Under the pieces are notes generated by a model. The model was not told the DNA's origin. It was given only the letters and a program-made list of their open reading frames with translations, and ran no database searches. The position numbers and the translations under genes are program-made. Of a DNA stretch of 38,100 bases, positions 16,447 through 29,861 are shown piece by piece; position 1 is the stretch's first letter; the number at the start of each line of letters is the position of its first letter. This stretch comes from Shewanella sp. (lineage in GTDB: Bacteria; Pseudomonadota; Gammaproteobacteria; Enterobacterales; Shewanellaceae), in contig JAJNAU010000015.1 of NCBI GenBank assembly GCA_021462625.1, positions 1 through 38,100 of the forward strand. Direction: 5' to 3'.

Positions 16447-17443
16447 GGGCATGTTTAAGCTGTTCACTGAATTGATAGACTGCCATAGCATATAAGGGGC
16501 TGCGATTATAACGGGTGATGACATAAAAATTATTCAGTCCAAGCCAGTATTCAGTGTCATTTGCCTGTTCCAGCGCCACCAACATGGCCAGCTGGTTGGC
16601 ATCCAGATCCTGATTTTTCTTCAGGCTCAATTGCGGGCTTAGGATATCAGCTACCTTCAGGTTCAGTTTCTCGCTGCTCCAGACTTTGGCCCGGGGCGTT
16701 CCTTCATTAACCAGCGGCAGTACCACAGGTTGCCCGATCTGCCAGCCATGTTGATGGAAATAGTTGGCGACCGAGCCGATGGCATCCACCGGATCACCCA
16801 GCAGATCGCGCTGACCATCGCCGTCAAAATCCACTGCATAGTGGCGGTAGCTGGAAGAAATAAACTGGCCATAGCCCATGGCGCCGGCGTAGGAGCCTTT
16901 GAGGTCATCGACTGACAGCTGTTCTTCCTTCACCAGTTGCTGTAGTTTGCCGAGCTCGGCACGGAAAAAGTTAGCTCGTGGAGGATAGTGGAATCCCAGG
17001 GTGTAGAGGGCATCTCGCACTGAATATTTGCCCATAAAGCGGCCGTAAAATGTTTCTATACCTATGATGGCGACTATGATTTGTGGCTCAACGCCGTAGG
17101 TTTTGGTGGCGCGGGCGATGATACCCTCATGCTCCTGCCAGAACTTCAGGCCCGCGACCAGACGCTCGTCGGTCAGAAACAGTGGGTAATACTGATACCA
17201 GGGTTTGGCTTCCCAGGGACGGGAGATGGCATCCAGCACCGCCTGATCCAGTTTGGCACCGGCGAGAAATGCATGAGTCTGGTCGGCGCTGAAGCCTTTT
17301 TGCTCTTGCGTCTTGATAAATTCTGCTGTCAGCGCAGCTTTGTTTAACGTTGACTGATTCTGGTTTGCAGGCTCGGTAGCCTGAGCCATGGAGCTCAGTA
17401 GCATGGCGCCCAGAGGCGCCAGCAGGGCGGAAATTCTTGTCAT
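16433..17443 (-). CDS. mltB: Lytic murein transglycosylase B
   Basis: The enzyme cleaves the MurNAc-GlcNAc bond to form 1,6-anhydromuramyl ends in the periplasm. The 336-residue precursor has the catalytic Glu at E130 (GIETFYGRF), the [12 protein letters not shown] substrate-binding block and an EF-hand-like calcium loop DFDGDGQRD (205-213), as in E. coli Slt35/MltB. The N-terminus ends in AQA-TEP, an ordinary Sec signal with no lipobox Cys. The protein therefore looks soluble rather than a lipoprotein as in E. coli. It lies between rodA and rlpA, where E. coli has no mltB. Confidence 0.95.
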   Translation of the reverse strand: MTRISALLAPLGAMLLSSMAQATEPANQNQSTLNKAALTAEFIKTQEQKGFSADQTHAFLAGAKLDQAVLDAISRPWEAKPWYQYYPLFLTDERLVAGLKFWQEHEGIIARATKTYGVEPQIIVAIIGIETFYGRFMGKYSVRDALYTLGFHYPPRANFFRAELGKLQQLVKEEQLSVDDLKGSYAGAMGYGQFISSSYRHYAVDFDGDGQRDLLGDPVDAIGSVANYFHQHGWQIGQPVVLPLVNEGTPRAKVWSSEKLNLKVADILSPQLSLKKNQDLDANQLAMLVALEQANDTEYWLGLNNFYVITRYNRSPLYAMAVYQFSEQLKHAHDQN

Positions 17444-17464
17444 TGTTGTCGTCTCTTGTCCGTT

Positions 17465-18571
17465 CTAACGGTCGATAAAGCGCCTGTGGGTATGGATACT
17501 CATCAAAATACCGAAGCCGATCATCAACGTCAGCATCGAGGTACCACCGTAACTGATAAGAGGCAGAGGCACACCTACCACAGGCAAAATGCCTGATACC
17601 ATACCGATATTTACAAACACATACACAAAGAAGGTCAGCGTAATCGAACCTGCAAGCAGGCGGGCAAAACTGGTTTGTGCGCGGGAGGCAATAGTCAGCC
17701 CCCGGGCAATAATGAAGATATACAGAGCCAGCAGCAACAAACTGCCTATCAGGCCAAATTCTTCACCGATAACGGCGAAGATAAAGTCGGTGTGACGCTC
17801 AGGTAGAAACTCCAGCTGGGACTGGGTGCCTTGCAGCCAGCCTTTGCCCCAGAAACCACCGGAGCCAATGGCGATTTTTGACTGAATAATATGATAGCCG
17901 GCGCCTAAAGGGTCTTTCTCCGGATCCAGCAGGGTCAGTACCCGGGTTCGCTGATAATCATGCATCAGAAAGAACCAGAGGACGGGTAGGGAGGCCAGCA
18001 TCGCCAAGAAAACACCGCCGACAATGGTCCAGCTCATGCCTGATAAAAACAGTACAAACACCCCCGAAGCGGCCACCAGAATGGAGGTACCCAGATCCGG
18101 CTGGCTGGCGATAAGCAGGGTAGGTACCAGCAGAATCGCCACACCACCAGCGAGATGTCGCTTCTTGGGGGGAAGAGGGAACTTACTGATAAACCAGGCC
18201 ATGGTAATAGGGAACGCCAGCTTCATCAGCTCCGATGGCTGGAACTCCATAAAGCCCAGATTGAGCCAGCGCTGAGCCCCTTTGTTGATCTCGCCAAAGA
18301 AGTGAACTAGCACCAGCAGGATAACGCCTATCACATAGATAGGCAGTGCCCAACGGCGCAGCACTTCAGGATTGATCTGAGCTACAGTCAACATCAACAG
18401 CAGTGACAGTCCCATACGGATCATCTGCCGGTTCATCATGGCCAGACTGCCACCACTGGCAGAGTAGATCACAAATAAGCTGAAGCAGAACAGTATTAAG
18501 ATGCCGCCCAGCAGTGGCAGGTCAATATGGATGCGTTGCCAAAAGGTTTGACGACTTGGATGCGCACTCAT
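17465..18571 (-). CDS. rodA: Rod-shape SEDS peptidoglycan polymerase RodA
   Basis: RodA is the inner-membrane glycosyltransferase that extends glycan strands from lipid II during elongation, paired with PBP2. The 368-residue polytopic protein has about ten hydrophobic helices. The long loop carries ERHTDFIFA with the essential Asp at D262, the E. coli position. The C-terminal [11 protein letters not shown] is a further family mark. Its start overlaps the mrdA stop by ATGA, which fits a fixed 1:1 PBP2-RodA complex. mltB follows after 21 nt. Confidence 0.98.
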   Translation of the reverse strand: MSAHPSRQTFWQRIHIDLPLLGGILILFCFSLFVIYSASGGSLAMMNRQMIRMGLSLLLMLTVAQINPEVLRRWALPIYVIGVILLVLVHFFGEINKGAQRWLNLGFMEFQPSELMKLAFPITMAWFISKFPLPPKKRHLAGGVAILLVPTLLIASQPDLGTSILVAASGVFVLFLSGMSWTIVGGVFLAMLASLPVLWFFLMHDYQRTRVLTLLDPEKDPLGAGYHIIQSKIAIGSGGFWGKGWLQGTQSQLEFLPERHTDFIFAVIGEEFGLIGSLLLLALYIFIIARGLTIASRAQTSFARLLAGSITLTFFVYVFVNIGMVSGILPVVGVPLPLISYGGTSMLTLMIGFGILMSIHTHRRFIDR

Positions 18572-20427
18572 TGTTTGGTCGGCTCCTTGATGTCGCGAAG
18601 AATATATTCATCCAGCATGGCGCGGGCGACTGGGCCTGCATTGGCGCCACCCCAACCAGCGTTTTCCAGTACCACGGCCAGCACGATTCTGGGTTTTTCA
18701 TAGGGGGCGTAAGCCACAATCAGGGCGTTATCCTTGAGTCGCTCATCAATGTTCTCAGCATCGTATTTGGCGTCCTGGGCCACAGAAAATACCTGCGCTG
18801 TACCTGTCTTCATTGCCGCCGTATATTTGGCGTCGGTGAAGCGGGATTTATGGGCCGTTTGCTGCATGGCATCATTGATAATGTCCCAGTTTTCGGGGTT
18901 CTTCAGCACCACAGGTGGCATCTCGTCCACAGGGGTTTTAAGGGTGCCATCATCCTGGGTGACCGCCTTCATCAGGTGAGGTGAAAAGCGTCTGCCCTTG
19001 TTGGCGACAATGGCCGTTGCGGCCGCCAGCTGCAGTGGTGTAGTGGTCCAGTAACCCTGGCCAATACCCACAGAGATGGTGTCGCCAATCCACCATGGCT
19101 GATTGTATCTGGCCCGTTTCCACTGCCGTGATGGCATGATGCCTGAGGCTTCTTCGTAGATATCCACGTTAGTGGGTTGGCCGAAGCCAAACTGGGTCAT
19201 AAATTCGCTGATCTTGTTGATCCCCAGCTTATAGGACAAGTCATAGAAGTAGGTATCGCAGGACTCTACAATTGCGCGGTGTACGTCCACCCAGCCATGG
19301 CCCCAGCGTTTCCAGTCCCGGTATTTGTGTTCTACTCCGGGGATTTGCCAGAAACCCGGATCCCAGATGCGGGTTTTCTTTGTGATCGAACCATCCTCCA
19401 GACCCAGCAGCGCCATAATGGGCTTGATTGTAGATGCCGGTGCATACCGCCCCTGAGTCGCGCGGTTGATCAGCGGACGCGAGCGGTTGTTGAGTAGTTC
19501 GCTGTAGGATTTGCCACTGATGCCGTGGACAAACTGATTGGGGTCATAACTTGGGCTGGAGGCCAGTGCCAAAATGCCGCCGTCGGTTGGATCGATAGCG
19601 ACTATACTGCCCCGTCTGCCATCCAGCAGCTCCATGGCTTTCTGTTGCAGTTTCAGATCGATGGTCAGATAAATATCCCGGCCAGGTTGTGGTTCAACCA
19701 CTTTGAGAGTGCGGATGCTTCGGCCAAGGTTGTTAATCTCTTCTTCAAGATGTCCGGGCTTGCCATGCAATGTAGGCTCGTAAAACTTTTCGATGCCCTG
19801 CTTACCGATAAACTTAGTGCCGGCGTAATCACTCCAGTCGCCGCTGCGTTCGAGTGATCCACGGTCACGGGAGTTAATTCGGCCCACATAACCAAGGGCG
19901 TGAGTCAGGGTGCTGCCGTAAGGGTAGAAACGTTTCAGACCGGCTTCCACTTCCACGCCGGGAAATTGGTGCTGATTAACACTGAATATGGCGACCTCTT
20001 CCTCGGTCAGGCGGGTTTTGAGTGTTAGTGGCTTAAAGCGTCTGTGATGCTTGAGGGACATGGTGAAGTCCTCTTTTTCATCTTCGCTGATGTCGATAAT
20101 CGCCGCCAGTCGATCTATGGTGCCGGGGATATCTTTGACCCTCTCAGGTACCAGCTCAAGTGAGTAGAAAGGCTGATTTTCTGCCAGCAATACTCCGTGC
20201 CTGTCGTAGATCAGACCACGACTTGGAGGCAAAGGCAGCACCCGGATGCGGTTGTCATCTGAGCGGGTGGTGTAATCGTTGAATGAGGTGACCTGCAGGT
20301 GGTAAAGGTTACCCAGCAGGATGGACACCATGAGAATGACGCAAACAAAAGTAAACAGCGCCCGACGCTTAAACAGCGACGCCTCGGCGGTGTGATTATG
20401 CATGGTAATGCGCTTTCTTGGCGACAC
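18568..20427 (-). CDS. mrdA: Penicillin-binding protein 2 (elongasome transpeptidase)
   Basis: PBP2 crosslinks peptidoglycan on the periplasmic side in the rod complex with RodA. The 619-residue protein has a short cytoplasmic tail, one TM helix (about 22-42), the PBP dimer domain and the transpeptidase domain. The active motifs are S332-T-I-K335, S389-C-D391 and K540-T-G542. GTG 20427 is preferred because GGAGAG lies 5 nt upstream; an ATG at 20403 would trim eight residues. A 6-bp hairpin (GGCCAC/GTGGCC, 20451-20467) lies in the leader. A possible promoter (TTAACC, 17 bp, TAAATT) lies further upstream. Confidence 0.97.
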   Translation of the reverse strand: MSPRKRITMHNHTAEASLFKRRALFTFVCVILMVSILLGNLYHLQVTSFNDYTTRSDDNRIRVLPLPPSRGLIYDRHGVLLAENQPFYSLELVPERVKDIPGTIDRLAAIIDISEDEKEDFTMSLKHHRRFKPLTLKTRLTEEEVAIFSVNQHQFPGVEVEAGLKRFYPYGSTLTHALGYVGRINSRDRGSLERSGDWSDYAGTKFIGKQGIEKFYEPTLHGKPGHLEEEINNLGRSIRTLKVVEPQPGRDIYLTIDLKLQQKAMELLDGRRGSIVAIDPTDGGILALASSPSYDPNQFVHGISGKSYSELLNNRSRPLINRATQGRYAPASTIKPIMALLGLEDGSITKKTRIWDPGFWQIPGVEHKYRDWKRWGHGWVDVHRAIVESCDTYFYDLSYKLGINKISEFMTQFGFGQPTNVDIYEEASGIMPSRQWKRARYNQPWWIGDTISVGIGQGYWTTTPLQLAAATAIVANKGRRFSPHLMKAVTQDDGTLKTPVDEMPPVVLKNPENWDIINDAMQQTAHKSRFTDAKYTAAMKTGTAQVFSVAQDAKYDAENIDERLKDNALIVAYAPYEKPRIVLAVVLENAGWGGANAGPVARAMLDEYILRDIKEPTKQ

Positions 20428-20538
20428 TTATGCTCTCCGACCAGTTTACAGGCCACAAGTCGTGGCCCAATAATTTAAAGCAATCCGTATAGAAGGTTAA
20501 TCCCCTCAGAGCGATGTCAGTCATTGGAGTGCAAGCCA

Positions 20539-20575
20539 AATCCTCTGGCCATAGTATTGCGATGGCCAGAGGATT
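20539..20575. terminator. Long perfect hairpin between rlmH and mrdA
   Basis: AATCCTCTGGCCAT (20539-20552) is mirrored exactly by ATGGCCAGAGGATT (20562-20575) with a 9-nt loop. On the minus strand the stem is followed by TTTGG, only a weak T-run. It may terminate the leuS-rlmH transcript, stabilise its 3' end or be a repeat. It divides this otherwise tight gene series. Confidence 0.5.
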
Positions 20576-20699
20576 GATGATGTAATCGTGTGGCCGACAC
20601 GCTCCCGTAGGGCGAGTTTAAAGAAGCGAACTGCCTTCCCAGACCAATTTCGATTTATCCTGATAAACCTTCAATTGCTCTAATTGCCATTACGCCTTT

Positions 20700-21170
20700 T
20701 CATTCTCTGTGATACGGGTGGTTGTTGTTGATACTCCAAGCCCGGTACAGGCTCTCTGCCATCACAATCCGTACCATGGGATGGGGCAGGGTCAGCGCTG
20801 ACAGACACCAACTTTGAGTCGCCGCCGCTTTGCACGCTGGTGCCAGTCCCTCGGGGCCTCCGATGAGCAAACTCACATCACGCCCATCCAGTTGCCACTT
20901 TTCGAGCTGATCCGCCAGCTGAGGTGTGGTCCAGTGTTTGCCGGGCAGATCCAGCGTAACAATATGGTTACTCTTGGGAATTGCCGCCAACATCAGCTCA
21001 CCTTCTTTTTGCAGGATGCGGGGAATGTCGGCGTTTTTACCACGCTTGCCGGCCGGGATCTCAATCAGCTCCAGCGCCATATCCCGGGGGAAGCGGCGCT
21101 GGTACTCTTCAAATCCCCGGGTTACCCAGTCAGGCATCCTGGTGCCGACTGCCACGAGCTGCAGTTTCAT
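20700..21170 (-). CDS. rlmH: 23S rRNA pseudouridine-1915 N3-methyltransferase
   Basis: RlmH methylates pseudouridine 1915 in helix 69 of assembled 70S ribosomes using SAM. The 156-residue SPOUT protein has the SAM-knot residues [11 protein letters not shown] (101-111) and LPHPMVRI. The C-terminal tail [15 protein letters not shown] is nearly the same as E. coli RlmH (155 aa). Its ATG shares one base with the rsfS stop (TGATG), so the two ribosome-directed proteins are coupled. Confidence 0.98.
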   Translation of the reverse strand: MKLQLVAVGTRMPDWVTRGFEEYQRRFPRDMALELIEIPAGKRGKNADIPRILQKEGELMLAAIPKSNHIVTLDLPGKHWTTPQLADQLEKWQLDGRDVSLLIGGPEGLAPACKAAATQSWCLSALTLPHPMVRIVMAESLYRAWSINNNHPYHRE

Positions 21171-21496
21171 CAGGCGCCTTCTGACCAGAGTTTTTCCAGC
21201 TGATAGAAGTCTCGCGGCTGTTGCTGCATTACATGCAGGATTACGCCGCCGAAGTCCACCAGAACCCAGTCGCTGCCGTCACGGCCTTCAACACCGAGGA
21301 TTTCAATATCAGCCTGCTTGGCTTCTTTGATAGCGTATTCAGCTACAGAACGCACATGGGTACTGGAGGTACCTGAGCAGATCACCATGTAATCAGTGAT
21401 ACTAGATTGAGCAGAAACGTCAAGGGAAACAATATCTTTAGCTTTGATGTCATCAATTTTACCGACGACAAATGCTTTCAACTCCGCGCTTTGCAC
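21170..21496 (-). CDS. rsfS: Ribosomal silencing factor RsfS
   Basis: RsfS binds ribosomal protein uL14 and blocks joining of subunits in starvation. The 108-residue protein runs from GTG 21496, placed by GAGGAAAG upstream and by the family N-terminus ([13 protein letters not shown]). The central blocks [17 protein letters not shown] and [14 protein letters not shown] with VILHVM are diagnostic. The frame is open to 21568, but that extension is not family-like. It is 72 nt after nadD and overlaps rlmH by one base. Confidence 0.96.
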   Translation of the reverse strand: MQSAELKAFVVGKIDDIKAKDIVSLDVSAQSSITDYMVICSGTSSTHVRSVAEYAIKEAKQADIEILGVEGRDGSDWVLVDFGGVILHVMQQQPRDFYQLEKLWSEGA

Positions 21497-21568
21497 GTAA
21501 GCTTTCCTCACTGTGAACACAAAAAACAGCGGAGCATTATACGGCATGTGTCTGCAGTAAGCGACCAA

Positions 21569-22237
21569 TCACTTGCTTTTCCGGAGGCTTGCCTGATAAA
21601 GCCGTTGCAGGCGGATATAGTCCAGAACTTCCTTTGGCAGCATACCTGTCGGTAAGTTCCCGGCGTTCAGTGCCTGGCGGATTTCTGTTGATGAGCAGGG
21701 TTGCGGAGTGACGTCCATCAGCTGGATTTGTCCGGCCACCCCACGGATGAGTTGGGGAACAATCAGCTGGTTGATGAGTGTGGGCAATAATGAGCGGTCT
21801 GGCTGCCAGCCCGGACGGGTGCAGACAGCGAACTGACAAAGAGTCAATAGCTGTTGCCAGGCATGCCAGGAAGGTAAGTTCTGCAGGCTGTCCATGCCCA
21901 TCAGAAACACAAAGTCACAATGGGGAAATCCCTGTGTCAGTGCGGTCAGCGTGTTGACTGAGTAGCTGGGCGTGCCGTCAGCGGCCAGTTGTAATTCGAT
22001 TTCACACAGCTTCAGATCCGGGGTCGCGTCACAGACTGCTTGAACCATCGCCAGTCTGTGTTTTGCTTCGGTGACGCTGTCTGCTTTGTGGGGCGGAATG
22101 GCGTTGGGCATCAGCCAGACTTCATCCAACCCCAGTTGCTGTTTCACTTCCAGCGCGGGTTTGATATGGCCAAAGTGGATGGGATCAAAAGTCCCTCCCA
22201 GCAGGCCAATCCATTGGCGTTTTGTTACCTTGGTCAT
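21569..22237 (-). CDS. nadD: Nicotinate-mononucleotide adenylyltransferase
   Basis: NadD joins ATP and nicotinate mononucleotide to give deamido-NAD, the common step of NAD synthesis. The 222-residue protein has the nucleotidyltransferase signature GGTFDPIHFGH (14-24) and the second nucleotide-binding motif SSTEIR near 183. Usual family length is about 210-220. The start lies 2 nt after the holA stop. The upstream end overlaps no gene and the operon continues to rsfS. Confidence 0.97.
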   Translation of the reverse strand: MTKVTKRQWIGLLGGTFDPIHFGHIKPALEVKQQLGLDEVWLMPNAIPPHKADSVTEAKHRLAMVQAVCDATPDLKLCEIELQLAADGTPSYSVNTLTALTQGFPHCDFVFLMGMDSLQNLPSWHAWQQLLTLCQFAVCTRPGWQPDRSLLPTLINQLIVPQLIRGVAGQIQLMDVTPQPCSSTEIRQALNAGNLPTGMLPKEVLDYIRLQRLYQASLRKSK

Positions 22238-22239
22238 GT

Positions 22240-23274
22240 TCAGACAACCTCAATATGAGCAAGTTGCCTGTGCGCGGTCGGGTCAAACAGCAAACACAGA
22301 TGACTCATGCCTACCCAGTCCTCTTCGCCCTGTTGCTTGAGTTTGGCTTCCAGGGTGGCGGCAAGTGCCAGCATCTGCTCAATTTGCACCAGCGTCAGGC
22401 GGTTGAGTGCCGATTGATACAGGGGTTTGCGTTTATCCCAAATCCGCAGGCTGCCCCACATACTGTTCAGATTGGTACCGGCTTCCTGAGCGGATTTGAG
22501 TTTGAGCAGGATTGTCAGTTCCTTGAACAAGGCCCACAACACTATCGGCATGGCGGTGCCTTCACCTTTAAGTTGGGCCAGCATATGCAGCGCCCGGCTC
22601 TGGTGGTTTTCCAGCAATGCATCGGTGAGCTGGAATACGCTGAATCTGGACTGATCTTCAAAGTAGTGACTCAGTTGCTCAGCCGTCAGATCCTGCTCGT
22701 TGGCCAGCAGTTTGAGTAATTTGAGCGCCTGATCGGCTGCCAGCAGGTTTCCCTCATATAGGTTAAACAGCATGGCATTGGCATCACGGTTGAGTTTTAG
22801 CGCCATGGCCTGAATACGGCCGTCCAGCCAGCGCTGGAACTGAGCGCCTTCGGGCGTCGCGCAGGGCAGATAAATGCCCAAGCTGTCCAGTGCCCTGAAC
22901 CATTTGGTTTTGGTTTGATCCTGACCCAGTTTAGGACCGATGAGCAGCAGTATGGTATCCGGGCTGGGGTGTGCCAGCAGTGACTGCAAGAGTGCGCTGC
23001 CATCTGTGCCGGGTTTGGCGCTGGCCAGATGCAACTCAATAATACGGCGGGAGGCAAACAGGCTCATGGCCTGATATTCCTGTTCCAGTTGACTCCACTG
23101 GAAACCGGTATCCTGGGTATCCAGGGTAATGCGCTCATCGAAGCCCTGTTTACGGGCCGCGGCAATAATTTGTTGCTTACAGTTTTCAGTGAGCCAGGGG
23201 TCATCACCGAACACCAGATAAACAGATTTGAGGGGGGAAAGCTGGCGAGCCAGTTGATCTGGGTAGACCCGCAT
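22240..23274 (-). CDS. holA: DNA polymerase III delta subunit
   Basis: Delta is the clamp-loader wrench that opens the beta ring. The 344-residue protein (E. coli 343) has the N-terminal YPDQLARQL block, the AAA+-like fold without Walker motifs and the beta-contacting MSLFASRRIIEL segment at about 71-82. The C-terminal collar helices follow. Its ATG shares a base with the lptE stop (TGATG). The lptE-holA-nadD order matches the E. coli chromosome. Confidence 0.97.
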   Translation of the reverse strand: MRVYPDQLARQLSPLKSVYLVFGDDPWLTENCKQQIIAAARKQGFDERITLDTQDTGFQWSQLEQEYQAMSLFASRRIIELHLASAKPGTDGSALLQSLLAHPSPDTILLLIGPKLGQDQTKTKWFRALDSLGIYLPCATPEGAQFQRWLDGRIQAMALKLNRDANAMLFNLYEGNLLAADQALKLLKLLANEQDLTAEQLSHYFEDQSRFSVFQLTDALLENHQSRALHMLAQLKGEGTAMPIVLWALFKELTILLKLKSAQEAGTNLNSMWGSLRIWDKRKPLYQSALNRLTLVQIEQMLALAATLEAKLKQQGEEDWVGMSHLCLLFDPTAHRQLAHIEVV

Positions 23275-23798
23275 CAGTTCACCTCAATGGAGGACAGGGT
23301 TTGTACTATCCGGTCTGCAGCCTGAATACGAATCTCTTTGGTCAGCAGTTCCATTTCACGGCTTTTGGCCAGGGCGGTACGGGGATCGTCCAGATAGTCA
23401 CGGCGGATTTCCACATTGTAATAACCCGGCTCCCGTCCCGGGAGGGTGACAGTAAATTCCACCTGATAAATGAGTTCATACTCTGCCACGTTACCTGTTG
23501 GGTAGAGGGACAAAGTGGCGCGCTTCAGTGAGTCACGGATAAGGCGCAGATCGGCGACATCTTTGTCAGATGCGACCAAGGCCACATTACTCAGGCGCAA
23601 ACGCTCTTGAACCAAACGGGTCAGTTCACTGTATTCGTCCTGACTGCTCAGGTGCAGCGTGGTCAGCTGCGGCGGAATTTGATAGCTCCGCTGCAGCTGA
23701 AAGCCACAACCGGCACTGATCAGAATCACCAGTGCCAGCAATGCTGAGCTCAGAGCTTTAGGTGAAAAACTGTTGAAAGACAGACTTTTTTTCAGCAT
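23274..23798 (-). CDS. lptE: LPS-assembly lipoprotein LptE
   Basis: LptE plugs the LptD barrel and helps move lipopolysaccharide to the outer leaflet of the outer membrane. The 174-residue precursor has a lipoprotein signal with lipid Cys at C31 in LISAGCGFQL, the usual LptE GCGF start of the mature protein. Conserved segments include YQIPPQLTTLHLSS and the RRDYLDDP and EMRELL-like (EMELLTKEIR) blocks. It lies 29 nt after leuS and overlaps holA by one base. Confidence 0.95.
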   Translation of the reverse strand: MLKKSLSFNSFSPKALSSALLALVILISAGCGFQLQRSYQIPPQLTTLHLSSQDEYSELTRLVQERLRLSNVALVASDKDVADLRLIRDSLKRATLSLYPTGNVAEYELIYQVEFTVTLPGREPGYYNVEIRRDYLDDPRTALAKSREMELLTKEIRIQAADRIVQTLSSIEVN

Positions 23799-23827
23799 AA
23801 GCTTGGGATTTTCCTTATCGCTCTGGA

Positions 23828-26772
<2,945 letters not shown>

Positions 26773-27273
26773 ATGAGTGACAAGAGTACCGCTTTACTGG
26801 CACTGTATCAGAAGCTGATTGACCAGGTGAAAGCCCAGTATGCCGGGGATCCAGAACTGACGACCAAAGATTTGCTGGCCTCAGTAACCAGCAGCAGCGA
26901 ATTTCTGAAGCTAAAGAAAAGTGCTGATAAAGATGAATTGGCGTTGGTCGAACATTTTCTGAAACGTGACATAGTCAGTTTCCTGTCAGAGCAGCACGCC
27001 GATGATGTGAGCTACAGTCCTACTCTGCTCACCATGGAAAACACGCTCTGGCACTGGCTCAGTGAGATTACCGATCGCAGTCAAGTGGAATGGCATGAGC
27101 TGGCGCGGGATCTAAAGACGGAAGGTCACTATCGTAGCGGGGAAATTATCAATCAGGGCAGAGTGATCTGCACTCGCTGCGGTCATGCCATGAATATTGA
27201 GTTCCCCGGTGTAATTCCCGATTGTCCGCAGTGTGATAACGACGAGTTCACCCGGGAATCACTTGCCCCTTAA
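26773..27273 (+). CDS. ybeL: Zinc ribbon-containing protein (DUF1451, YbeL-like)
   Basis: A 166-residue cytosolic protein with a helical N-terminal part (1-120) and a C-terminal zinc ribbon made of C133-x2-C136 and C151-x2-C154. E. coli YbeL has the same layout and also lies next to leuS. Function is unknown; a nucleic-acid or protein contact through the ribbon is only a guess. The start is ATG 26773 because GGAG lies 9 nt upstream. An upstream ATG (26755) would place this ribosome site inside the coding sequence. Confidence 0.9.
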   Translation: MSDKSTALLALYQKLIDQVKAQYAGDPELTTKDLLASVTSSSEFLKLKKSADKDELALVEHFLKRDIVSFLSEQHADDVSYSPTLLTMENTLWHWLSEITDRSQVEWHELARDLKTEGHYRSGEIINQGRVICTRCGHAMNIEFPGVIPDCPQCDNDEFTRESLAP

Positions 27274-27291
27274 GCCCGTGATGCGAGCATT

Positions 27292-27328
27292 AAACTACTC
27301 CCTGAACGATGGAAACAGGGAGTAGTTT
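27292..27328. terminator. Bidirectional hairpin between the convergent ybeL-like gene and lnt
   Basis: AAACTACTCCCTG (27292-27304) pairs exactly with CAGGGAGTAGTTT (27316-27328) across an 11-nt loop. Both strands end in TTT. Its place between two converging genes supports a shared terminator. Confidence 0.75.
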
Positions 27329-27375
27329 CAGCAACCGAAAGCTTGGTCAACAGATCCTAGCGCGTAGGCAGTTTT

Positions 27376-28941
27376 TTAATGTTGGGGTTCAGTTAATCCA
27401 AGTAGCCGCATTTGGCGGGCGATACTCAGAGCCAGTATGCTGACACACAATGCCAGTACCGGCCATTGCCCCAGTTGGTTGAAGACGGTCATGCCTGTGA
27501 CCAAAGGCACTTCGGCTTTGAGCACACCGGCTTCAAACTGTGGCAGTGATTCAAGGACATTGCCCTGGTAATCGACAACAGCGGTGACGCCGTTGTTAGT
27601 GACGCGCAGCAGAGGGCGGCTTAGCTCCACCGCCCGCATCCGGGCAATTTGCATATGTTGCAGCGGGCCATTGGAGTCACCGAACCAAGCATCATTGGAG
27701 ACGGTCAGGATCATATCCGTATTGTTGTGTACATTGTCACGCACCTGCTCCGGGAAAGCGATTTCATAGCAGATAGCCGGGGCCAGTTGATAGCCCAGTG
27801 CACTTAAGTTGGGCTGTTGATAATCACCCCTCGCAAACGAGGACATGGGCAGATTGAACAAAGGGGCTATTGGCCTGAGCAGTGTCTCAAAGGGCACGAA
27901 TTCGCCGATGGGTAGCAGGTGATGTTTGCGAAACTCATTCTCATCATCCCCGACATAGTCACCCGCAGGAGCTTGTTTAGCATAGTGATTACCAAGTACT
28001 ATCAGCGAGTTGTAGAACTGATCATGCTGATAGCTGATGATGCCGGTAATGATGGCAGCATGATTCAGATTAGCTGCTTTATTGGCATTATCCAGAAAAT
28101 CACTGACCAGATACTCCGGCGCCGGAATTGCGGCCTCAGGCCAAATGACGATATCTGCGTCCAGTACCGGACGGGACATATCCATATACTTAAGCATGGT
28201 TGGCCACAGCTGATCCGGCTGCCATTTCATGCTCTGGGCAATATTGCCCTGAACCAACGCGACTTTCACAGCCTGTTGTTGAGGCATGATGCCATTGAGT
28301 GAGGGAACCGCCAACACCACCAGCGCCAACAGCGGCGGGCTTATTGCCAAAGGTTTCCAGTCCTTACGCAGCGCCAGCACCAGCGCACCGGCGATAAAGG
28401 GCACCACAAAGCTGAGCCCTAACGTGCCGATAATGGATGCCAGTGGTCGCAGCGGCCCATCGGTTTGGCTGTACCCGGCCCAAAGCCAGGGGAAACCGGT
28501 CAGCATCCAGCCTCTGAGCCACTCTGTCAGTGTCCACAGCGCCGGAAACAGGGCCAGATATCGCCAGTGATCATGACGCCGACTCATGCGTTGCAGCAGT
28601 GCACCCGCCAGCGCTGGATACAGCGCTAGGTACAGAGCCAGCAATGCCATCAGGCCGATGGAAGCGACCAGAGGAAGTCCTCCATATCTGTCCATGCTGA
28701 CATGCACCCAGCTGATCCCGATACTGAAAGCGCCAAACCCGAAACTCAACCAGTAACTAAAAGCGGCCTTGGCGCTGTGAGTCGGCATTCGCCAGAGGAC
28801 AAAAGCCAGGGCGAGTGGATAGAGCACCCAGATATTGTAGGGCGCAAAAGCAAGCGCGGTACTGCCGCCGGCTGCATAGGCCGCAAGTAGTATCGCAACT
28901 GGCTGGGGCAGCAACTTGTCCCGGATTGTGGTCAACAGCAT
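27376..28941 (-). CDS. lnt: Apolipoprotein N-acyltransferase
   Basis: Lnt adds the third acyl chain to the N-terminal cysteine of lipoproteins at the inner membrane. The 521-residue protein has about seven or eight membrane helices in its first 220 residues. A periplasmic nitrilase-fold domain follows, with the catalytic triad E269 (WPEAAIP), K339 (FRKHHLLPIGEF) and C391 (AICYEIAFP). These correspond to E267, K335 and C387 of E. coli. The start directly abuts the corC stop (TAAATG). It is the last gene of the phoH-ybeY-corC-lnt series. Confidence 0.97.
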   Translation of the reverse strand: MLLTTIRDKLLPQPVAILLAAYAAGGSTALAFAPYNIWVLYPLALAFVLWRMPTHSAKAAFSYWLSFGFGAFSIGISWVHVSMDRYGGLPLVASIGLMALLALYLALYPALAGALLQRMSRRHDHWRYLALFPALWTLTEWLRGWMLTGFPWLWAGYSQTDGPLRPLASIIGTLGLSFVVPFIAGALVLALRKDWKPLAISPPLLALVVLAVPSLNGIMPQQQAVKVALVQGNIAQSMKWQPDQLWPTMLKYMDMSRPVLDADIVIWPEAAIPAPEYLVSDFLDNANKAANLNHAAIITGIISYQHDQFYNSLIVLGNHYAKQAPAGDYVGDDENEFRKHHLLPIGEFVPFETLLRPIAPLFNLPMSSFARGDYQQPNLSALGYQLAPAICYEIAFPEQVRDNVHNNTDMILTVSNDAWFGDSNGPLQHMQIARMRAVELSRPLLRVTNNGVTAVVDYQGNVLESLPQFEAGVLKAEVPLVTGMTVFNQLGQWPVLALCVSILALSIARQMRLLGLTEPQH

Positions 28942-29820
28942 TTAATTTTCTGTCGGTTTCGCCTCTTGAGGCGCAGGCAGGGTTGCTCTGAGTTGGATCA
29001 GGCGACGGGTATCGGCATTGATTACCTTGAATTCTATGCCATCAATGGTGATTTTCTCGTTGCGCTCAGGCAGGTGGCCAAACGCATGAGACACCAGTCC
29101 ACCTATGGTATCGAACTCTTCATCACTGAATTTGGCGCCGAACTTCTCGTTAAAGTCTTCTACCGGGGTCAGGGCTTTGACCATGTAGACCCGATTACCG
29201 ACTTTACGGATTTCAGTTTCTTCGGCGCTGTCGTGGTCGAACTCATCTTCGATTTCACCCACGATCTCTTCCAGAATGTCTTCAATGGTGACCAGACCGG
29301 ACACGCCGCCATACTCATCGACAACGATGGCCATGTGGTAGCGTTGGGAACGAAATTCTTTGAGTAGTATATCCACCCGCTTGCTTTCAGGCACAACCAC
29401 CGCAGGGCGCAGTACCTTGGACAGGGCAAATGGTTGTTCGCTCATGTTAAAGCCATAGGGCAACAGATCTTTTGCCAGCAAAATCCCTTCAATATGGTCT
29501 TTGTCTTCATTGACCACCGGAAAGCGGGAGTGGGCGGAAGAGATGACAGTGGAGAGCAGTTGTTCAACATTGTCATTAATCTGAACGGCTACAATTTGGG
29601 CTCTTGGGATCATGATGTCCCGCACGCGCAGATCGGAGACCTCCAATACACCTTTAATCATTTCACGGGTATCTTCTGTGATCAGTTCGCGCTGCTCAGC
29701 GTCGTGGATCACTTCTACTAGTTCTTCGCGATTTTGAGGTTCGCCCTGAAAAAACTGACTGAAACGATTAAACCAGTTCTTTTTAGGGGCGTTTGTACTC
29801 GGGGGGAAGTCGTCACTCAT
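28942..29820 (-). CDS. corC: CorC/HlyC family CBS-domain protein
   Basis: A 292-residue cytosolic protein with two CBS domains (about 70-190) and a C-terminal CorC_HlyC transporter-associated domain (about 205-285). The blocks [12 protein letters not shown] and [24 protein letters not shown] are diagnostic. E. coli CorC (YbeX) has been linked to Mg2+/Co2+ efflux and to ribosome maturation; the exact reaction is unsettled. It sits between ybeY and lnt as in E. coli. Confidence 0.95.
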   Translation of the reverse strand: MSDDFPPSTNAPKKNWFNRFSQFFQGEPQNREELVEVIHDAEQRELITEDTREMIKGVLEVSDLRVRDIMIPRAQIVAVQINDNVEQLLSTVISSAHSRFPVVNEDKDHIEGILLAKDLLPYGFNMSEQPFALSKVLRPAVVVPESKRVDILLKEFRSQRYHMAIVVDEYGGVSGLVTIEDILEEIVGEIEDEFDHDSAEETEIRKVGNRVYMVKALTPVEDFNEKFGAKFSDEEFDTIGGLVSHAFGHLPERNEKITIDGIEFKVINADTRRLIQLRATLPAPQEAKPTEN

Positions 29821-29861
29821 AGTCTTACTCTTAACCTGAAAAACAGGTTAATCATTGCTCC

